Shown here: positions 18,112-27,145 of the stretch, in pieces
Position numbering within the stretch: the first letter of the stretch is position 1
How the letters are laid out: each line of letters opens with the position of its first letter
From: Planctomycetota bacterium
Lineage (GTDB): Bacteria; Planctomycetota; Phycisphaerae; Tepidisphaerales; Tepidisphaeraceae
DNA: 36,026 nucleotides
Assembly: GCA_039182125.1 (NCBI GenBank)
Contig: JBCDCH010000040.1
Coordinates: 1-36,026 of the forward strand
Direction of reading: 5' to 3'
Position numbers and translations under genes: made by a program
The notes under the pieces: generated by a model
Databases searched by the model: none
Seen by the model: only the letters and a program-made list of their open reading frames with translations
What the model was told of the DNA's origin: nothing

Positions 18112-18830
18112 GCAACCGCCTCGGTCGGCGTAGGCTCGTCCGCCGGCGGAACGATCTTCACGTCGTCCGCATCGTCCCGGCCGAGACGTTGACGCAAGTC
18201 GGTGAGCATCGTCTTGAACGTCTCGTCGATCAACGCGGGGACGTCCTTGGTGTCGACGTCGTCGAGTTTCAGCGGCGGGCCATAGAGCACGCCCACCTTG
18301 CCGAAGCGCGGGAACTTCGCAGTGCGTGGGTAGGCCTCGAACGCGCCCTCGATGACCAACGGGATGACGGTGCACTTGGCCTTGCGCATGACGAGCGCGC
18401 TGCCGCGCTTGGCCGGGAGCAGGTCGCCGTGCGGGGTGCGCTCGCCCTCGGGGAAGATGTTGAGCGCCCAGCCGGCACGGATGAGCTCGATGGTCTGCTT
18501 CATCGCACCGATGTCGGATTTGCCTTCCTGAAGCGGGAAAGCGCAGAGCTGACGAATGTGCCACGCGAAGATCGGGTTCTTGAACAGCCCGGACCGTGCC
18601 AGAAACGCAACCGGCCGCTTGAGTGCGACGGCGACCAGGATCGGGTCGGCGAACGACTGATGGTTGGACACGAACAGAACGCCGCCCGAGTCGGGCACAT
18701 GGTGCTTCTCGTACACACGCAGCCCGAAGAGCACCTTGCAGAGAATCTTGCTCCCCACCTGCCAGACACGCCAGTAAAGGCCGCGGCGGGTGGGATCACG
18801 CAACTGCTTGTTCTCGTTGGGTTCGGTCAT
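18108..18830 (-). CDS. plsC: 1-acyl-sn-glycerol-3-phosphate acyltransferase (PlsC family)
   Basis: The membrane enzyme adds the second acyl chain in phosphatidic acid synthesis. It has the NHxxxxD motif (N-H-Q-S-F-A-D), the FPEGER-T substrate motif and the V-I-P-L-V-I-E-G strand, in a 240-residue protein of normal size. Its start overlaps the cmk stop codon by 4 nt (ATGA) and its stop overlaps the mazG-like start. A cmk-plsC pair is a widespread bacterial arrangement. The C-terminal 20 residues are Pro/Thr/Glu-rich and probably disordered. Confidence 0.92.
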   Translation of the reverse strand: MTEPNENKQLRDPTRRGLYWRVWQVGSKILCKVLFGLRVYEKHHVPDSGGVLFVSNHQSFADPILVAVALKRPVAFLARSGLFKNPIFAWHIRQLCAFPLQEGKSDIGAMKQTIELIRAGWALNIFPEGERTPHGDLLPAKRGSALVMRKAKCTVIPLVIEGAFEAYPRTAKFPRFGKVGVLYGPPLKLDDVDTKDVPALIDETFKTMLTDLRQRLGRDDADDVKIVPPADEPTPTEAVA

Positions 18831-19492
18831 GCGAGAGCCTGTTGTACGGCACCGACGATGCGCCGGACCACGTCGTCTTCGGTCAGCTCGGTGGTGTCGA
18901 TCACGATCGCGTCATCGGCGGCCTTGAGGGGTGCGACCTTACGCGTCGAATCCCGGCGGTCACGCTCGATCATCTCACGGCGAATGCAATCGACATCGAC
19001 CTTCTCGCCCCGCCGACGCAACTGATCGGCACGCCGACGGGCACGCTCCTCGGGATCGGCGGTGAGGAAGAACTTGTACTCGGCGTCCGGGAACACGACC
19101 GTGCCCTGGTCGCGACCCTCGGTCACGAGGTTTGGCGCGTTGGCACCGATCTTCTGTTGTTGCTCGACGAGGATCTCTCGGATCTCCGGCACGGCGGCGA
19201 CGTGGCTCGCGGCGGCGGTCGGGGCGGCGTCGCGCAGCTTACCCCCCACCGGCTCGCCGTTGAGCACCAACTCCGGCGGCGTCTTTTCCCAGTCGAACTC
19301 GATGCGGCACTTGCCCGCGATCCATGCCAACTCACGCGCGTCGGCCATGTCCGCGTCCCGACGCAGGGCGGCCAGTCCGACGGCCCGGTACATCGCGCCG
19401 GTGTCGAGAAAGTCGAAGCCGAGCTGCTCCGCCACGCGTTTCGCAACGGTGCTTTTGCCAGTTCCCGCGGGGCCGTCGAGCGTGACGATCAT
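18827..19492 (-). CDS. cmk: Cytidylate kinase
   Basis: This kinase phosphorylates CMP and dCMP. Markers are the P-loop DGPAGTGKSTVAKRVA, the LDTGAMYRAV CMP-binding segment, the EGRDQGTVVFPDA motif (canonical proteins have GRDIGT or GRDMGT; Gln here is a small change) and the LID region with R-x-x-x-D-S-T-R. Length of 221 residues is normal. Its ATG is 7 bp after the stop of the thuA-like gene, and its stop overlaps plsC, so it sits within an operon. Confidence 0.95.
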   Translation of the reverse strand: MIVTLDGPAGTGKSTVAKRVAEQLGFDFLDTGAMYRAVGLAALRRDADMADARELAWIAGKCRIEFDWEKTPPELVLNGEPVGGKLRDAAPTAAASHVAAVPEIREILVEQQQKIGANAPNLVTEGRDQGTVVFPDAEYKFFLTADPEERARRRADQLRRRGEKVDVDCIRREMIERDRRDSTRKVAPLKAADDAIVIDTTELTEDDVVRRIVGAVQQALA

Positions 19493-19499
19493 CGGTGCT

Positions 19500-20162
19500 T
19501 TACTTCGCCGCCCACTTGAAGCCGCGGCGCATCAGTTCGAGTGCTTCGGGGACGTCGAAGACGTTGGCGACATGGCCGAGCGCGTTGTAGAAGACCCGCC
19601 CGTTGCCGTACATCTTCGTCCAGACCTGCGGCATCTCGAAGGTGCCGTTGGGAACGTGCGGGCCATCGACGCCGGGCGTCGGGAACGTCGTCGTCGCGAG
19701 CACCTGTACGGCCGGGTCGACATGCATGTAGTACTGCTCGGACTTCACGTCGAAGTCGCTCATGCCGGCGGTGATGTCGTGGGCGACGGGGCCGATGTTG
19801 ATCTTGTACTCGACGCCGTCGTTGCCGGGGTGGGCGACCCACTGGCCGCCGGTCATGAACTGCCACCGCTCGGCCTGACGGAAGGAATCGCACATGCCGC
19901 CGTGACAGCCGGCGAGACCGACGCCGTGGTTCTCCACCGCGTCACACACCGCGTCGAGTTGCTCGTTGCTGATCTCGCCCATCGTCCACACCGGCACGAT
20001 CAGCGACAGCTTGGTCAGGTCGTGTTCGGTGAAAGCGTCGAGCGTGTCGGAGACCGTCACGTCGAAGCCCTGTTCATCGAGAACCTTGCGGAAAATCTCG
20101 GCGACCTGTTCCGGCTCATGGCCGTCCCAACCGCCCCAAACGATCAATGCGCTCTTGCTCAC
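19500..20162 (-). CDS. ThuA-like (class I glutamine amidotransferase-like) protein
   Basis: About 220 residues with the ThuA fold (PF06283): ALIVWGGWDGHEP at the start, V-P-V-W-T-M-G, G-L-A-G-C-H-G-G-M-C-D-S-F (the elbow region) and EQYYMHVDP. The family is named for trehalose-utilisation genes but its biochemical role is unknown. Planctomycetes carry many copies. GTG 20162 places the start right before the first strand; ATG 20198 is an alternative that would overlap the divergent gene's ATG. It lies 7 bp upstream of cmk. Confidence 0.85.
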   Translation of the reverse strand: MSKSALIVWGGWDGHEPEQVAEIFRKVLDEQGFDVTVSDTLDAFTEHDLTKLSLIVPVWTMGEISNEQLDAVCDAVENHGVGLAGCHGGMCDSFRQAERWQFMTGGQWVAHPGNDGVEYKINIGPVAHDITAGMSDFDVKSEQYYMHVDPAVQVLATTTFPTPGVDGPHVPNGTFEMPQVWTKMYGNGRVFYNALGHVANVFDVPEALELMRRGFKWAAK

Positions 20163-20196
20163 GGCGAACACGATAGCGGGGTCGCTACCGTCTCGC

Positions 20197-20718
20197 ATGG
20201 ATGTCCCGAGTTCGCCGCAACCGCGCCACCCGTTGCCCGTGGTGCATCCTTGCCCGCCGGGCATGGTCGCCCACGCCTACGAGCGCTCCGACACCATCCC
20301 GCACCCGGCGACCGCCGTCTGGGATTGGCTCAACGATCCGCGGACATTCACCGACAACCAGCTTTGGCCGTTCCGCGTGGAGTTCATCGACGGCGGCCTT
20401 GAACCCGGCGTGCTCAACACGCACCACGGCCCGCTCATGAGTTTCACCGGCGTCATTGGCGAGGTCCGGCCACCCACCGACGACGCGGCCGGCTACCGCG
20501 ACCTGCAATACCTCTACGGCAGCTACGCCCTCTCGCTACGCGTCATCCGCCCCACCCGATTGCAGTTCTGGGTCGAACCGGACGGCGAGTCCACGACGCT
20601 CCGAACGCGCCTGGACTGCTGGATCAAGCCGAGCTGGGCCGGCCGCTGGACGTGGCTGCAGACGCGGTTTTGGAATCGGTTCCCGAAGTGGGCGCGCAAG
20701 CAGGTGGGCAAGCGCTAG
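20197..20718 (+). CDS. SRPBCC/START-like protein
   Basis: A 173-residue protein whose Y-E-R-S-D-T-I-P-H-P-A-T-A-V-W-D-W-L-N-D-P start, central strands and final amphipathic helix resemble the SRPBCC (polyketide cyclase/START-like) ligand-binding fold. The assignment is from pattern only. ATG 20197 overlaps the alternative thuA-like start on the other strand in a CATG; ATG 20263 is the other option and begins just before the first strand. It converges on the lipoprotein-like gene, 16 bp away. Function is unknown. Confidence 0.6.
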   Translation: MDVPSSPQPRHPLPVVHPCPPGMVAHAYERSDTIPHPATAVWDWLNDPRTFTDNQLWPFRVEFIDGGLEPGVLNTHHGPLMSFTGVIGEVRPPTDDAAGYRDLQYLYGSYALSLRVIRPTRLQFWVEPDGESTTLRTRLDCWIKPSWAGRWTWLQTRFWNRFPKWARKQVGKR

Positions 20719-20734
20719 TTGGCCGCGACTTCAT

Positions 20735-22072
20735 TCATCGCACCGCGGGCTTCTCGGGGCGGGTGATGCGCAGGCCGATGGTCTGCTCGGTCAGGCGATT
20801 GCTGGTTTGATCGGTCAGCGTCAATTTGAGCGTGTACGCACCCGGCGGCAGATCCTCGGGCAGACGCAGCACCTTGCTGATGTGGAAGTCGCGCCGTTTG
20901 TTGTGGCTGCGGTCGATGACCTCGTTCTCCGGGCCGGACCAGACTTGCAGGCCGGTGTTGCTGTAGAGCGTGCACTGTTCGGTGAGGCGGGTTTCCCACT
21001 TGGCGTTCTCGACGAGGGTGGAGGCGAAGCCGTCGACCTCGGCGTACAGCAACGCCTGGCCGGCCCAACCGCTGGGGATCTTCGCGGGGAACGCCGGCGG
21101 CATCGCTTCGTACAAGCCGAAGCCGGTGATGCTGTGACACAACACGACCTCGCCCAGCGAAAGCGTCCCGGCATCACGCAGCCGCTCGGCCATCTCGAGG
21201 ATCGGGGCCACCCGGTCCTGCTGCATGAGCGTCCCGTCGGCGTTGAGCGTGATCCGCAGGTTGGTCAGCCCGTCGATCACGGCGGAGATCAGCTCGCGGT
21301 CGGCCACGGGGAGGTCGGCGATCTGCGTCGGGTCCGGGGCGGGCTCGTTGCGGAGCCAGTTGATCACCTGTCGCTCGAGGTGGGCCTGCACGTCGCGCGG
21401 GTCGGCTGCGATGCGGGCGTCGAGTTCTTCCTGTAGCTCGTCGACCGACGCCAAGGCCGGCACGTCTTCGAGCATGGGCGTGACACCGGCGAACCGGCCG
21501 CCGAGTTCCATGGTGACGTCGCTGGCGGCCGCCGCGGCGGGTTGGGCTTCGGGGACTTGGGCTTCGGCGGGTTGGGCCGGGTGAACCTTACCGGGCTCGG
21601 CAAACTCCGCGTCAGGCGGCGCAAGCTCGGCGACCGGCTCCGGCTCGCTCCACTGCACCTCTGACTCGACCGCGCCCGCGGCTTCGATGACCGGCACCTC
21701 GGCCACTTCCGCCTCCACCACTTCGGTCGGCTTCACCACCACCGGCTTCGGTGCCGGCTTGGAACCGTCCAGCGTCGGCGTGATCACCGGGGCCGGGTTC
21801 GCGTCGGCGGCTTCCACCCGTTCGGCGTACGCCGCGACACGGGCGGCAAGGATGTCCGCCTCGGTCAGCTTCAGTTCGTCGTCCCGCTCGCCGGCGGGAG
21901 CGGGCTCGGCAGGAGCCACCCGCGCGACCGACACGGGGTCCAGCGTCCGCGCCTGGGCGATCGGCTCGGGCTCGTTCAGGTATCTCGTCAATCCGCTCTG
22001 GCAACCGCTGCCCAGCAAAAGCGTCACGACAAGGCCGCCGGCGGCGACGATCGGTTGGTTCTTCTTCGACAT
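20735..22072 (-). CDS. Large lipoprotein-like envelope protein with Pro/Ala/Glu-rich linker
   Basis: The 445-residue product starts with a lipoprotein-like signal (VVTLLLGSGC, Cys24; the -3 residue is Gly rather than Leu, so the lipobox is imperfect). A long low-complexity Ala/Pro/Glu/Val region (about 40-190) follows, probably disordered and spanning the envelope. The C-terminal half (about 210-445) is folded, with a beta-rich end (P-P-G-A-Y-T-L-K-L-T-L-T-D) that looks like an Ig-type sandwich. I do not recognise a named family. It lies 126 bp downstream of the exopolysaccharide operon on the same strand. Confidence 0.75.
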   Translation of the reverse strand: MSKKNQPIVAAGGLVVTLLLGSGCQSGLTRYLNEPEPIAQARTLDPVSVARVAPAEPAPAGERDDELKLTEADILAARVAAYAERVEAADANPAPVITPTLDGSKPAPKPVVVKPTEVVEAEVAEVPVIEAAGAVESEVQWSEPEPVAELAPPDAEFAEPGKVHPAQPAEAQVPEAQPAAAAASDVTMELGGRFAGVTPMLEDVPALASVDELQEELDARIAADPRDVQAHLERQVINWLRNEPAPDPTQIADLPVADRELISAVIDGLTNLRITLNADGTLMQQDRVAPILEMAERLRDAGTLSLGEVVLCHSITGFGLYEAMPPAFPAKIPSGWAGQALLYAEVDGFASTLVENAKWETRLTEQCTLYSNTGLQVWSGPENEVIDRSHNKRRDFHISKVLRLPEDLPPGAYTLKLTLTDQTSNRLTEQTIGLRITRPEKPAVR

Positions 22073-22198
22073 GAGACTCGTCCGTGAGTGGTAAAGCGTC
22101 GGCCTCCTGCCGACCCGATGACTGTGCGCATTATCGGACCCCTCCGCAACCGAACTTCAACGAAATGCGACGGATTGTGCGGGCCGTGATGTGGCGGA

Positions 22199-23593
22199 TT
22201 AAGTTTCTTGCCACAACGCCGTGATCTGATCGTCGAGCAGGTGCGGATGCGTGCGACTCAGATGGATCGCCGCGAGGCCGACACCGATGACGCACCAGTA
22301 CCAAATTCCGCCCATCGGCCCTTCGAGAAACACGTCGAACGACGCGTTGAGCAGGAACACCACCCCGAGAATGCCGATCACGAGGATCACCCGCTCCCAG
22401 CCAATCAGCCGGGCTGCCCGGCACTGCAGGAAGCGAATCCCCAGCGTGACGATCCAAACCCCGTTGAGCGTCGCCCACAGCGCGATCCCCGGCACGCCGG
22501 ACCGGGCGAGGATCGTGAGGTGCCCGTTGTGCGGCGAGCGCAGCGGATTGGCGTCGTCCTCGACCTGGAACCCGTCGGCGTCGGCAAGGTTCACGCCATA
22601 CCCCTTGCCCGTCCAGAAGTAGTGCCCATGCACCGTGTAGTCGACGATGCTGCCCCACCACTGCGTGCGCCATGATTTGGTGCCGTGCATCTCTTCGTGG
22701 CTCTTGTCACCGAGCATGCTCTTGACGCTGATCACGATGTTTTCCGCCGAAAATTCGCGCTTTTCGCCGGGAGGAGCCCAGCGGAAGTCGGTGACCCACA
22801 GTGCAATGAAGCCGACGAGGAACGCACCGATGAGCGTCAGCCCGAGCTTGTGCCTGGGCCGGTGGAGGAACGTCGGAAACGCCCCGGTGAAGAACGCGAG
22901 CATCGCCGCCCGGCTCGATGTCATCAGCCCGCCGACCACCGGAATCGTCGCGAGCAGGAACCACATCGGCAGCGGTGCGACCAACACGACGTAAGCGAAC
23001 ACGCCGGCCAGATGCACGCCCATGTCGCCGCCCTTGGCGTAAATCAGTGGCACGTCAGCCCAGGGCAAACGCGGCCCGCCGCTACCGAGCGTGTCACTGA
23101 ACACCAGCCTCGACGCGATCATCGCGAAAGGTGCGAAGATCAGAAACGCGATCGCGAAGACCCGGTACCACCGCACCACCCCGCGGAACCGCTCAGGCTT
23201 GTCGATCAGCACCGCGCAGATGAAAAACGCAAACGCGCCATAGCCCCAAAGAGCTCCGTCACGCAGGGCATGCACGCCATGGACGCCGAGGAACGGAAAC
23301 GTCCGGCACGCCGACCACGCCATGAACGCCAGCACCGGCAGCGCGAGCCACGCCGTTAACTGGAGCGAAGACCGTCGCACGCCGAGCAATGCCAGCAGTC
23401 CCAAGCCGAAACACATCTCGCCGATGAAGATCGGCTTGGCCCCGAGGTATGCGAAGGACTTGTTGAACGTCGCATAACCGATGAGCGTCACGGCGAGCAG
23501 GCCGAGGAACGCGCGAATGAAGAGTTGGCCCAGGTCGAGACGCGGCTCGGTCGAAGCGGTGGCGAGGAAGTTGGGCGTGGCGAGCCGGCTCAT
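22199..23593 (-). CDS. O-antigen ligase/polymerase family membrane protein (Wzy-like)
   Basis: About 464 residues with ten or more hydrophobic helices and one large periplasmic loop. It contains the Wzy_C signature with S-P-H-N-G-H-L-T-I-L-A-R-S-G-V-P-G (the H-N-x-x-L and E/S-x-G-x-x-G pattern of O-antigen ligases and polymerases). In this operon it is best read as the polymerase of repeat units delivered by the flippase. ATG 23593 overlaps the GT2 stop codon (ATGA). It is the last gene of the run. Confidence 0.85.
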   Translation of the reverse strand: MSRLATPNFLATASTEPRLDLGQLFIRAFLGLLAVTLIGYATFNKSFAYLGAKPIFIGEMCFGLGLLALLGVRRSSLQLTAWLALPVLAFMAWSACRTFPFLGVHGVHALRDGALWGYGAFAFFICAVLIDKPERFRGVVRWYRVFAIAFLIFAPFAMIASRLVFSDTLGSGGPRLPWADVPLIYAKGGDMGVHLAGVFAYVVLVAPLPMWFLLATIPVVGGLMTSSRAAMLAFFTGAFPTFLHRPRHKLGLTLIGAFLVGFIALWVTDFRWAPPGEKREFSAENIVISVKSMLGDKSHEEMHGTKSWRTQWWGSIVDYTVHGHYFWTGKGYGVNLADADGFQVEDDANPLRSPHNGHLTILARSGVPGIALWATLNGVWIVTLGIRFLQCRAARLIGWERVILVIGILGVVFLLNASFDVFLEGPMGGIWYWCVIGVGLAAIHLSRTHPHLLDDQITALWQET

Positions 23594-24762
23594 GCGGTGG
23601 CTTGCCCCCTCTTTCGGCCATCGCCGCTGCCGCGCTGACGCCGAACGGACCGGCCGGTCAGCATGCCCGTGAACTTGCGGAACTTCATCCGCAGGCGATA
23701 GAGCATCCCGCGTTCGTGGCGCAAGGTCCAAACGAGTTTCACGAGCCAGAAGCACCAACTCACCACCACGCCGTAGCACGCGAGACGCTCCCGCAGCGGC
23801 AACCCGCTGCGTCGGACCTGCTGAAGGTAATCGAGCAACCCACGGACCTGCCCCGGCAGGGTCGCCTTCCCGAGCAGTCCGCGGCGGCGCTTGGCACTGT
23901 CGGGATTGACGTACGCGATGTAGTCGTCGTGATCCAGATTGTCGGATTGGGCCTGGTGATAACGCCGCAGGAACAAGGCCGGCTCGAGTTCGCGGATCGG
24001 GCTACGCATGGCGACCGAAGCGATCGTGACCGTGTTCGAGCCGTACGGGCGTTCGTACTTGCCATCGAGCGGCAGGGACCGCAGTGCATCAAGCCGGAAC
24101 AGGCCGAACTGTTCGAACATCCAATGGCTTCGTGTGATCTCGCGGAACCGCACCGCGGAGGAGACCGAAAGCAGCCCCGGTCGTGGCGCGTCGTAGGCGT
24201 CGGCGTACCGGATCGTCGGTGCGTCGGGATCGTCCGGATTGTCGGGCACGATGTGCCGGGCACCTTCGGGAATGGCGACCACGCGCATCGGACGCCCCTC
24301 GTCGTCGATCACCCGAGTCCGCGTCTGCACGAGCATGACGTCCGGCTCACGCTCGAGCGCTTCGACGCAGACCTTGAGCCAGTCGGGCGCAAGAACGTCG
24401 TCGTAAGCGGCCCACTTGAAAAAATCACCGCGGGCAAGCTCCACGACCAGATTGAAGTTCTCGGCCGCGCCCAGGTTCCGTTCGTTGCGATGAAGGCGCA
24501 CGCGAGGATCACGCCGGGCGTAATCGGCGATGATTTGCGGCGTCGAGTCGGTCGAAGCGTTGTCGCTGATGAGCAGTTCGAAGTTGGTGAAGCTCTGGGC
24601 GAGGATCGAGTCGATCGCCTCACGGACGTAGCGCTCGCCGTTGTAGACCGGCAGCGCGATCGTCACCAGCGGGTCGGCCGGCGACGGGCGGTTCCCCGGT
24701 TCGGTGCGATGGGCGTCTGATGTCGGCCCGTGTTCGAGTGCATTTTCTGCCAATAACGTCAT
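23590..24762 (-). CDS. Family 2 glycosyltransferase
   Basis: A GT-A fold transferase of 390 residues: V-T-I-A-L-P-V-Y-N-G-E-R-Y, S-I-L-A-Q-S-F-x-N-F-E-L-L-I-S-D-N-A-S-T-D, and the D-D of YDDVLAPDW that binds the metal-nucleotide sugar. The C-terminal part has a hydrophobic helix and ends in a basic Arg/Lys/Gly tail, suggesting peripheral membrane association. Start ATG 24762 has a GGGGAG site 8 nt upstream and is 2 bp past the Wzx stop codon. It probably builds the exopolysaccharide repeat unit on undecaprenyl phosphate. Confidence 0.92.
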   Translation of the reverse strand: MTLLAENALEHGPTSDAHRTEPGNRPSPADPLVTIALPVYNGERYVREAIDSILAQSFTNFELLISDNASTDSTPQIIADYARRDPRVRLHRNERNLGAAENFNLVVELARGDFFKWAAYDDVLAPDWLKVCVEALEREPDVMLVQTRTRVIDDEGRPMRVVAIPEGARHIVPDNPDDPDAPTIRYADAYDAPRPGLLSVSSAVRFREITRSHWMFEQFGLFRLDALRSLPLDGKYERPYGSNTVTIASVAMRSPIRELEPALFLRRYHQAQSDNLDHDDYIAYVNPDSAKRRRGLLGKATLPGQVRGLLDYLQQVRRSGLPLRERLACYGVVVSWCFWLVKLVWTLRHERGMLYRLRMKFRKFTGMLTGRSVRRQRGSGDGRKRGQATA

Positions 24763-24764
24763 GA

Positions 24765-26150
24765 TCAGTCTCCCCTGGCTCCTTTTGCAGCATCGACCGA
24801 ACCTACGGGGTGCTTGTGCAGTTGCCGGCGGGTGAGAAGGTCCATCACCACGCAGCCCAACGCGGTCGAAATGACCCACGCCCAGGCGATGCCCCATAAG
24901 CCGTACCAGTGTGCGAAAAGCAATCCGCCCGTGATGGTGAACGTACCACCGGCGGCCATGGCCAGAAAGATCTGGTCGGGCCGTTCACGTGCGGCAAGTA
25001 CGCCGGCGCGGGTCGCGATGTAGCCGTAGCCCACGGGAACCAGGCCCAACAGCCAAACCATGCCGCTCGCGTCGGTGTAACGGCCGCCGTAGAGCCACGA
25101 CACGAGCGTCTCGTGGGTCAGCCCCATCAACAGCATCCAGACCAGCGGTAAGCCGCAAAGCCCGAGCATGGCAAGCCGCATCATCCGACGCAGGTCCGCC
25201 GAGCTGGTCTGGCGGACGTACACGGGAACCAGCAAACTCATCACGGCGGTAATCAACTGGAGGAACGGCTGGAACAGGTTCTGAATCGCCCGCAGGGCGG
25301 CCGCGTCGGCGTAACCGGTCTCGGGTTCGAGGACGGGCAGCATCAGGTAGTAAATCTGCTCGGGCAGCAGGGTCAGCAGCCCACTGAGCAGCGCCCACCG
25401 GCCGAACCGCCAGTGGTCACCCGCCGCCTCGCCGACGATCGACAGGCTCGGTCGCGCGACCTTCTCACGCAGCGCCAACCAGCCGGCTGCGAGGATGCTC
25501 GACACCGCCATCACCGCGACCGCCGTCGGAATGCTCAACACGCCGAACCCGTGCGCGGCGAACATCCCGCCGACCATCAACACCATGTAGCCCGCGCCGG
25601 CCAGTGCGGCGTTGCGCGGCTGCAAATCGACGTAGCACGCCTTGCGCATCGCCCAAAGCAGCAAAATCAACGGCGCCGCGACCGCGAACGCCAATATCTC
25701 ACCAGCCGCCTGACCCTCGCCAAGCAGGACGTAGGCACCGGCGATCCCCGCCAGCAGCACACCGCCGACGCAGGCGAGGGTGACGCTCATCGCCGCGAGC
25801 GCGCCCTTGTAAGGCCGCAATCGCTCACCGAACCGCCGCGGCCCGAACACCAGCATCGGCTCGAGTACGAACGAGTTGTGAAACGTCGCGATCAACAAAA
25901 ACCAGCCGAACGCGACCACGAACGCCCCGTACTCCGCTTCGCTCGCCAGCCAGTTGGCCAGCAGCACCGAGAGCAGCCAGTTGCTCGCACTGAAAAACGC
26001 CTGATCGGTCAAAGCCCAAGAGCCACGACCCAACACCCGACGCAGCAACCCGCCGCGATCGTGCGCCTCCTCCGGCGTGTCGATCGACGCGGAAGGTTCC
26101 TCGGCACAAGTCTCGCTCAGAGGTTGAGTCACTGCTGTCGTCATACGCAT
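24765..26150 (-). CDS. Polysaccharide flippase (Wzx/MATE-like)
   Basis: About 461 residues with roughly twelve to fourteen hydrophobic helices in the polysaccharide-transport (Wzx/MVF) arrangement: an N-terminal L-L-R-R-V-L-G-R-G-S-W-A-L-T-D-Q-A-F-F-S segment and the G-G-R-Y-T-D region of the family. It should flip lipid-linked repeat units across the inner membrane. The first 40 residues are a Glu/Ala-rich cytoplasmic extension. Either ATG 26150 or 26144 may start translation. Confidence 0.85.
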   Translation of the reverse strand: MRMTTAVTQPLSETCAEEPSASIDTPEEAHDRGGLLRRVLGRGSWALTDQAFFSASNWLLSVLLANWLASEAEYGAFVVAFGWFLLIATFHNSFVLEPMLVFGPRRFGERLRPYKGALAAMSVTLACVGGVLLAGIAGAYVLLGEGQAAGEILAFAVAAPLILLLWAMRKACYVDLQPRNAALAGAGYMVLMVGGMFAAHGFGVLSIPTAVAVMAVSSILAAGWLALREKVARPSLSIVGEAAGDHWRFGRWALLSGLLTLLPEQIYYLMLPVLEPETGYADAAALRAIQNLFQPFLQLITAVMSLLVPVYVRQTSSADLRRMMRLAMLGLCGLPLVWMLLMGLTHETLVSWLYGGRYTDASGMVWLLGLVPVGYGYIATRAGVLAARERPDQIFLAMAAGGTFTITGGLLFAHWYGLWGIAWAWVISTALGCVVMDLLTRRQLHKHPVGSVDAAKGARGD

Positions 26151-26217
26151 GCCCGGCCGAGTGTCCAAACCCAAGCGCCCCAGTTTGTTCGATCCCCGCC
26201 CGATCGCGGGACGCGAC

Positions 26218-27117
26218 TCAGTCCGCCCGACCCGGTCGGTTGGTGAACCACAGCCAGAGGAAACGCGAGTTCGTCACGGCATAACGCTTGAACAATCGGC
26301 GGGGTTCGGTGCAAAGCCGGTAGAACCACTCGAGGCCGCGCTTCTGCATCCAGGCCGGTGCCTGGGGCGTGTTGCCGGCAATGAAGTCGAACGCCGCGCC
26401 GACCGCCATCATCACCGGCTTCACGTCGTCGCGGTGGCGATCGCAGAACATCTCCTGCTTCGGGCAACCGAGGCCGATGAAGCAGATGCCCGCACCGCTG
26501 GCGTTGATCTCTCGAGCGACCTCGTTGTGCTCCTCGTCGGAAAGCTGTCGGAAAGGCGGTGACTGTCGGCCGGCGATCTTGAGTTTCGGAAAGCGCTTGG
26601 CCAACTCGCCGACGAGTTGGTCGAGCAGCTCGTCGCTCTTGCCGCCGTAAAGGTAGACCGAGACGCCTTCGCGTTCGGCGGCGGCCATCGTGCGGAGCGT
26701 CGTCTCCGGGCCGTAGCAGCGATCGGTCAGCCCGGCGTTGTGGTAACGATTGATCGCCCATCGGACCGGCTGGCCGTCGGGGCAGGTGATCGAAAAATGG
26801 CTCGCCGCCTTGGCGAAGGTGTCGTCCCGCGTTGCCAGCACCAGCCCGTGGGCCGAGAGGAACTGCACTGACCCCCGCACGCCCTGCTTGGCCAGGCTGA
26901 TGACGCAGTCGACGACTTCGTCGTAGTGCGTGACACTCACCGGGATGCCGAACACGGGCTTACGCGGCGGCAGCGTCACGCCGCCCATGGCCGGGTCGAT
27001 GCCCAGGTCGGCTTCCACGGCGGACAACGGCGGCAGCACCGGCGAAGAAATAGGCCGCTGCACGGCAGTCTCTGCCGAAGGGGCCGAGGCAACGGAGTCG
27101 AGTGTGGCGGTATCCAT
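26218..27117 (-). CDS. WecG/TagA/CpsF-family glycosyltransferase
   Basis: A GT26 protein of 299 residues. Markers are T-C-P-D-G-Q-P-V (donor site), G-L-G-C-P-K-Q-E and V-G-A-A-F-D-F-I-A-G-N-T-P-Q-A-P-x-W, followed by the C-terminal E-W-F-Y-R-L-x-x-E-P-R-R-L-x-K-R-Y. The family adds the second sugar (N-acetyl-mannosaminuronic acid or similar) to a polyprenyl-linked sugar. The first 50 residues are Pro/Ser-rich. It sits directly downstream of the initiating transferase. Confidence 0.93.
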   Translation of the reverse strand: MDTATLDSVASAPSAETAVQRPISSPVLPPLSAVEADLGIDPAMGGVTLPPRKPVFGIPVSVTHYDEVVDCVISLAKQGVRGSVQFLSAHGLVLATRDDTFAKAASHFSITCPDGQPVRWAINRYHNAGLTDRCYGPETTLRTMAAAEREGVSVYLYGGKSDELLDQLVGELAKRFPKLKIAGRQSPPFRQLSDEEHNEVAREINASGAGICFIGLGCPKQEMFCDRHRDDVKPVMMAVGAAFDFIAGNTPQAPAWMQKRGLEWFYRLCTEPRRLFKRYAVTNSRFLWLWFTNRPGRAD

Positions 27118-27145
27118 GAAACTGATGGCGTGTTGCGAGTGAGGG

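Noticed and set aside
22098-22114. Hairpin with AGGAGG in the loop before the lipoprotein-like gene, as a sequestered ribosome-binding site
   Set aside because: It is about 30 nt from the start codon, too far to serve as that gene's Shine-Dalgarno.
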